64,000 nucleotides of DNA, taken from Albidovulum aestuarii. GTDB lineage: Bacteria > Pseudomonadota > Alphaproteobacteria > Rhodobacterales > Rhodobacteraceae. Both the position numbers and the translations under genes were made by a program. Positions 61,017-64,000 of the stretch are shown in pieces. Below the pieces are notes generated by a model. It saw only the letters and a program-made list of their open reading frames with translations, made no database searches and was not told the DNA's origin. Each line of letters begins with the position of its first letter. The first letter of the stretch is position 1. The stretch is from the NCBI RefSeq assembly GCF_029961185.1, contig NZ_JASBQQ010000004.1, positions 248,001 to 312,000 on the forward strand, written 5' to 3'.

Positions 61017-63821
61017 ATGAAGATCGTTTCGACGAACGTGTTTGTCGGTCCGAACGTGTGGGCGGGGTTTCCCGTCATCCGCTATGTCGTTGACCTTGGC
61101 GTTCTGGAGGACTGGCCATCAGCGAAGATCGGCGAAGACTGGATCAACGCACTGGTCGAGGCGCTTCCGGGGCTGCATGAGCATGGCTGTTCCTACCGCG
61201 AGCCGGGCGGCTTCATCCGCCGCCTGAGAGAGGGTGAGGGCACTTGGCTCGGCCATATCGCCGAGCATGTCGCGCTGGAGATTCAGGGGGTTGCTGGGTC
61301 GGAGGTCACGTTTGGTCGCACGCGGTCTACAGGGGTGCCGGGGCAGTACAACCTCGTCTACCAATACCATCAGCGCGATGTCGGGCTGGAGGCCGGGCAA
61401 CTGGCGATCCGGCTTCTGATGCACCTTCTGCCTGACCATCTGAAGTCACAGGTCGACTACCAGTTCGACCCGGAATTCGACTTCCCCGACGAGTTGAAAA
61501 GCTTTGTCCTCATGGCGCAGCGCAAGGAATTCGGACCCTCGACCGGGTCGCTGGTCAAGGCGGCGGAGGATCGCGACATCCCGTGGATCCGGCTTAACGA
61601 CAATTCGCTGGTGCAGTTCGGGCATGGCAAGTTCCAGCAACGGATTCAGGCGACGATCACGAGCGAGACGAAGCATATCGCGGTGGAAATATCCTGTGAC
61701 AAGGAAGACACCCACAACATGCTGAGCGACCTCGGCCTGCCGGTGCCGCAGCAGCGTCTGGTCTATTCGCCGACGCAGGCCGTCCGTGCGGCCAAGCGGA
61801 TCGGTTTTCCGGTCGTGGTCAAACCGCTCGACGGCAATCACGGGCGGGGCGTGTCGATCAACCTGACCGAGGACGCGCAGGTCGAAACCGCATTCCATGA
61901 GGCCAAGGCGCATTCCAAGAGCCGCGGCATCCTTGTCGAAAGTTTCGTCACTGGCATGGATCACCGTATGCTTGTCGTGAACGGCGAACTGGTCGCGGTG
62001 GCCAAGCGCGTGCCCGGCCATGTCGTCGGCGACGGCAAGCATACGATTGCCGAACTGGTGGAGATCGTGAATTCCGACCCGCGCCGCGGTATCGGGCACG
62101 AGAAGGTGCTGACCAATCTCGAACTCGACAATCAGGCAGAGCGTCTGATGGCGGATGCCGGGTACACCGCCGAAACCGTCCTTCCGGCAGGCGAGACTTT
62201 CTACCTGCGTTCGACCGCGAACCTCTCGACCGGCGGCACGGCTATCGACATGACCGATGTCTGCCACCCGGACAACAAGGATATGGCGGAACGCACGATC
62301 AAGTCGGTGGGCCTCGATGTCGGCGGGGTCGACTTCCTCACCTCGGACATCACTAAAAGCTACAAGGATATTGGCGGCGCCATCGTCGAGGTTAACGCCG
62401 CGCCCGGCTTCCGGATGCATGTCGCGCCGTCCGAGGGCAAGCCGCGCGACGTGGCGGGTAAGGTCATCGACATGCTCTTTCCTAAGGGGCGGCAGGCGCG
62501 CATTCCGATCGGCGCGATCACCGGCACCAATGGCAAGACCACGACCAGTCGGATGCTTGCCCATATCATGAAATCCTCGGGCAAGATCGTCGGCATGACC
62601 TCGACCGACGGGGTCTATGTCGATGGCAAGCTCACGGTGAAGGGCGACATGACTGGTCCCGCCTCGGCGCAGATGGTGCTGCGCGACCCGTCGGTCGACT
62701 TCGCGGTGATGGAAACGGCGCGGGGCGGGCTTGTCCGTTCCGGCCTCGGCTATCAGCGCTGCGATGTCTCGGCCTGCCTCAACGTCGCTGCCGATCACCT
62801 CGGGATGGGCGGGATCGACACGCTGGAACAACTGGCCGTCGTGAAGCGCGTCGTCGTCGAGACCGCGACCGATACGGTCGTCCTGAACGCCGACGACCTT
62901 CACTGCCTGCGCATGGCCGATTTCTGCAAGGCCACGCATATCTGCTACGTGACGACAAATTCCGACCATCCGCTGGTGAAGGAGCATATTCAGGCCGGGG
63001 GCCGTGCCGTGGTGCTGGAAAAGGCCATGAACGGCGACATGATCACGATCTATGCAAACGGTCTGCACATGCCGGTTCTCTGGTCGCACCTCATCCCGGC
63101 CACGCTGGAGGGCAAGGCGCTCTACAATGTGCAGAACGCGATGTTCGCCTGCGCGATGGCCTATTCCTTCGGACTGGATCTCGACAATATCCGCCACGGG
63201 CTTAGAACCTTCGATACCTCCTTCTTCCAGGTGCCGGGGCGGACGAACGTCTTCGACGAACACCCGTTCAAGGTCATCCTCGACTACGGCCATAACCCGG
63301 CGGCGATCTCGGCCATGGCGGGGCTTGCCGACCGGCTCGACGTCAAGGGCCGCCGGCTCGTTGTCTCTGCCATGCCGGGGGATCGCCGCGACGAGGATAT
63401 TCGGGATGCAGCCCGGGCACTGGCTGGCCACTTCGATCACTACTTCCTTAAACCGGATGATGACAGGCGCGGACGCGGGCCGATGGAAGTACCCGAAATG
63501 ATCCGCGAGGAACTGCTGAAACAGGGCGTCGAGGAGGAGCGGATCACACTTGTCGAGAGCGAGGCGGACGCCATCGACATGGCGCTGAACGCGGCGCAGC
63601 CCGGTGATCTGCTGGTGGTCTTTGCGGATGAACTGGCCCGATCGTGGAAGCAGATCATCTACTTCAAGAAGGCCGAGCGGGAGGCCATCGTCATGGCCAA
63701 GCCATCTCGTGTGGAACGCCCGGCCCCCGAGTTCGAGGAACTGATGTCTGCCACGGATCAACTGATCCGCGACGAGCGCGGCGTGCGCCTCGCGCGGGTC
63801 GAGAACGAGGAGTCGGACTGA
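61017..63821 (+). CDS. cphA: Cyanophycin synthetase
   Basis: A 934-residue enzyme building the Asp-Arg storage polymer multi-L-arginyl-poly-L-aspartate with ATP. The N-terminal domain has GPNVWAGFPVIRYVVDLG. The ATP-grasp domain (about 215-480) includes FPVVVKPLDGNHGRGVSINL and adds one amino acid. The Mur-ligase-like domain (about 490-900) with P-loop GAITGTNGKTTTSRM adds the other. AAGGGAGG precedes ATG 61017. Length is at the upper end of the family. With cphB it forms a storage and release pair. Confidence 0.95.
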   Translation: MKIVSTNVFVGPNVWAGFPVIRYVVDLGVLEDWPSAKIGEDWINALVEALPGLHEHGCSYREPGGFIRRLREGEGTWLGHIAEHVALEIQGVAGSEVTFGRTRSTGVPGQYNLVYQYHQRDVGLEAGQLAIRLLMHLLPDHLKSQVDYQFDPEFDFPDELKSFVLMAQRKEFGPSTGSLVKAAEDRDIPWIRLNDNSLVQFGHGKFQQRIQATITSETKHIAVEISCDKEDTHNMLSDLGLPVPQQRLVYSPTQAVRAAKRIGFPVVVKPLDGNHGRGVSINLTEDAQVETAFHEAKAHSKSRGILVESFVTGMDHRMLVVNGELVAVAKRVPGHVVGDGKHTIAELVEIVNSDPRRGIGHEKVLTNLELDNQAERLMADAGYTAETVLPAGETFYLRSTANLSTGGTAIDMTDVCHPDNKDMAERTIKSVGLDVGGVDFLTSDITKSYKDIGGAIVEVNAAPGFRMHVAPSEGKPRDVAGKVIDMLFPKGRQARIPIGAITGTNGKTTTSRMLAHIMKSSGKIVGMTSTDGVYVDGKLTVKGDMTGPASAQMVLRDPSVDFAVMETARGGLVRSGLGYQRCDVSACLNVAADHLGMGGIDTLEQLAVVKRVVVETATDTVVLNADDLHCLRMADFCKATHICYVTTNSDHPLVKEHIQAGGRAVVLEKAMNGDMITIYANGLHMPVLWSHLIPATLEGKALYNVQNAMFACAMAYSFGLDLDNIRHGLRTFDTSFFQVPGRTNVFDEHPFKVILDYGHNPAAISAMAGLADRLDVKGRRLVVSAMPGDRRDEDIRDAARALAGHFDHYFLKPDDDRRGRGPMEVPEMIREELLKQGVEEERITLVESEADAIDMALNAAQPGDLLVVFADELARSWKQIIYFKKAEREAIVMAKPSRVERPAPEFEELMSATDQLIRDERGVRLARVENEESD

Positions 63822-63836
63822 CCGGGGCGCAGTGTC

Positions 63837-64000
63837 ATGCAGTCCGACGCGTTGCAGGACGTTTTGGATATCCCGGTGCCGGACCATCCGGCACTGGTTC
63901 TGGATGGCTGCCGCAGGCTGCTTGGGCCGAACCTTTACGGGCGGGAACCGGGCGCGGTCGGCGACGGTCTGGCCTCCAGTGTCGATCCGGATGTGATGCT
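63837..64000 (+). CDS. Start of a gene after cphA, cut by the window edge
   Basis: An open frame begins at ATG 63837, 15 bases after the cphA stop, and stays open to the edge (54 codons). It reads MQSDALQDVLDIPVPDHPAL, then a segment RRLLGPNLYGREPGAVGDGL. The GPNLY element recalls the GPNxW start of cyanophycin synthetases, so a second CphA-like or Mur-ligase-like protein is possible. Too little is visible to name it. Confidence 0.5.
   Translation, partial: MQSDALQDVLDIPVPDHPALVLDGCRRLLGPNLYGREPGAVGDGLASSVDPDVM

Noticed and set aside
61446-63887. 813-codon open frame antisense to cyanophycin synthetase
   Set aside because: It mirrors a well-supported cphA gene; the translation has no motif and high-GC DNA commonly gives long antisense frames.
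1-64000. tRNA, rRNA genes and CRISPR arrays
   Set aside because: None could be recognised; the only repeats found are the two 37-base copies, the 22-base tandem unit and the IS3 ends.

Overview
The window is GC-rich and gene-dense. It reads as chromosomal DNA of an alphaproteobacterium, most likely a Rhodobacterales/Roseobacter-type organism. This is inferred from gene content (MttB-superfamily methyltransferases without pyrrolysine, TMADH-like and DMGDH-like demethylases, a DmdA-like GcvT-fold protein, many ABC importers) and not from any rRNA or marker gene. No tRNA, rRNA or CRISPR array was seen. Almost all of it is catabolic or transport DNA for small organic nitrogen compounds.

Layout. 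(1) 1-1863: the start of a CocE/NonD hydrolase running off the left edge, divergent from an XRE-cupin regulator, with a perfect-arm dyad between them. (2) 1910-19694, module A: dipeptide-type ABC importer (SBP, DppBCDF), two CocE/NonD hydrolases, an alpha/beta hydrolase, an MlrC-type M81 metallopeptidase, a DMGDH-like FAD/GcvT fusion, a cytochrome P450, an MttB-family methyltransferase and a TetR regulator. (3) 20012-24061: a GbdR/GlxA-type AraC regulator, a possible frameshifted small membrane protein, a second MttB homologue and a divergent LysR. (4) 24483-28601: agmatine-to-putrescine genes (agmatine deiminase, N-carbamoylputrescine amidase, LysR, PotF-like binding protein). (5) 29196-36959 (minus): an operon with a Pot-type ABC importer, class III aminotransferase, BKACE enzyme, GNAT and acetylpolyamine amidohydrolase, with a divergent LysR at 37058. 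(6) 38268-53924, module B: a second Pot-type importer, a TMADH-like flavoenzyme, a third MttB homologue, a CocE/NonD hydrolase, a second DppBCDF plus SBP, and a BetI-like TetR. (7) 54070-54541: an internally deleted IS3-family element with intact ends and a 3-bp target duplication. (8) 54787-59584 (minus): acyl-CoA synthetase, crotonase-fold protein, OsmC, a DmdA-like protein and an Lrp regulator. (9) 60116-64000: cyanophycinase, cyanophycin synthetase and the start of a further gene.

How the parts may work together. Modules A and B share the same four parts (Dpp-type uptake, CocE-type hydrolase, MttB-type methyltransferase, TetR), with clearly paralogous transporters but different gene order and different oxidative demethylases. 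I infer that each imports an amide- or ester-linked conjugate of an N-methylated amine, cleaves it in the cytoplasm and demethylates the released amine. The substrate is unknown. The BetI-like and GbdR-like regulators and the DMGDH-like and TMADH-like enzymes make betaines likely. The Pot/BKACE/deacetylase and agmatine blocks handle polyamine-like amines. The cyanophycin pair stores or mobilises arginine and aspartate nitrogen.

Limits. All family calls are from motifs read by eye; no database search was run. Intergenic stretches above 300 bases are listed with what they hold.
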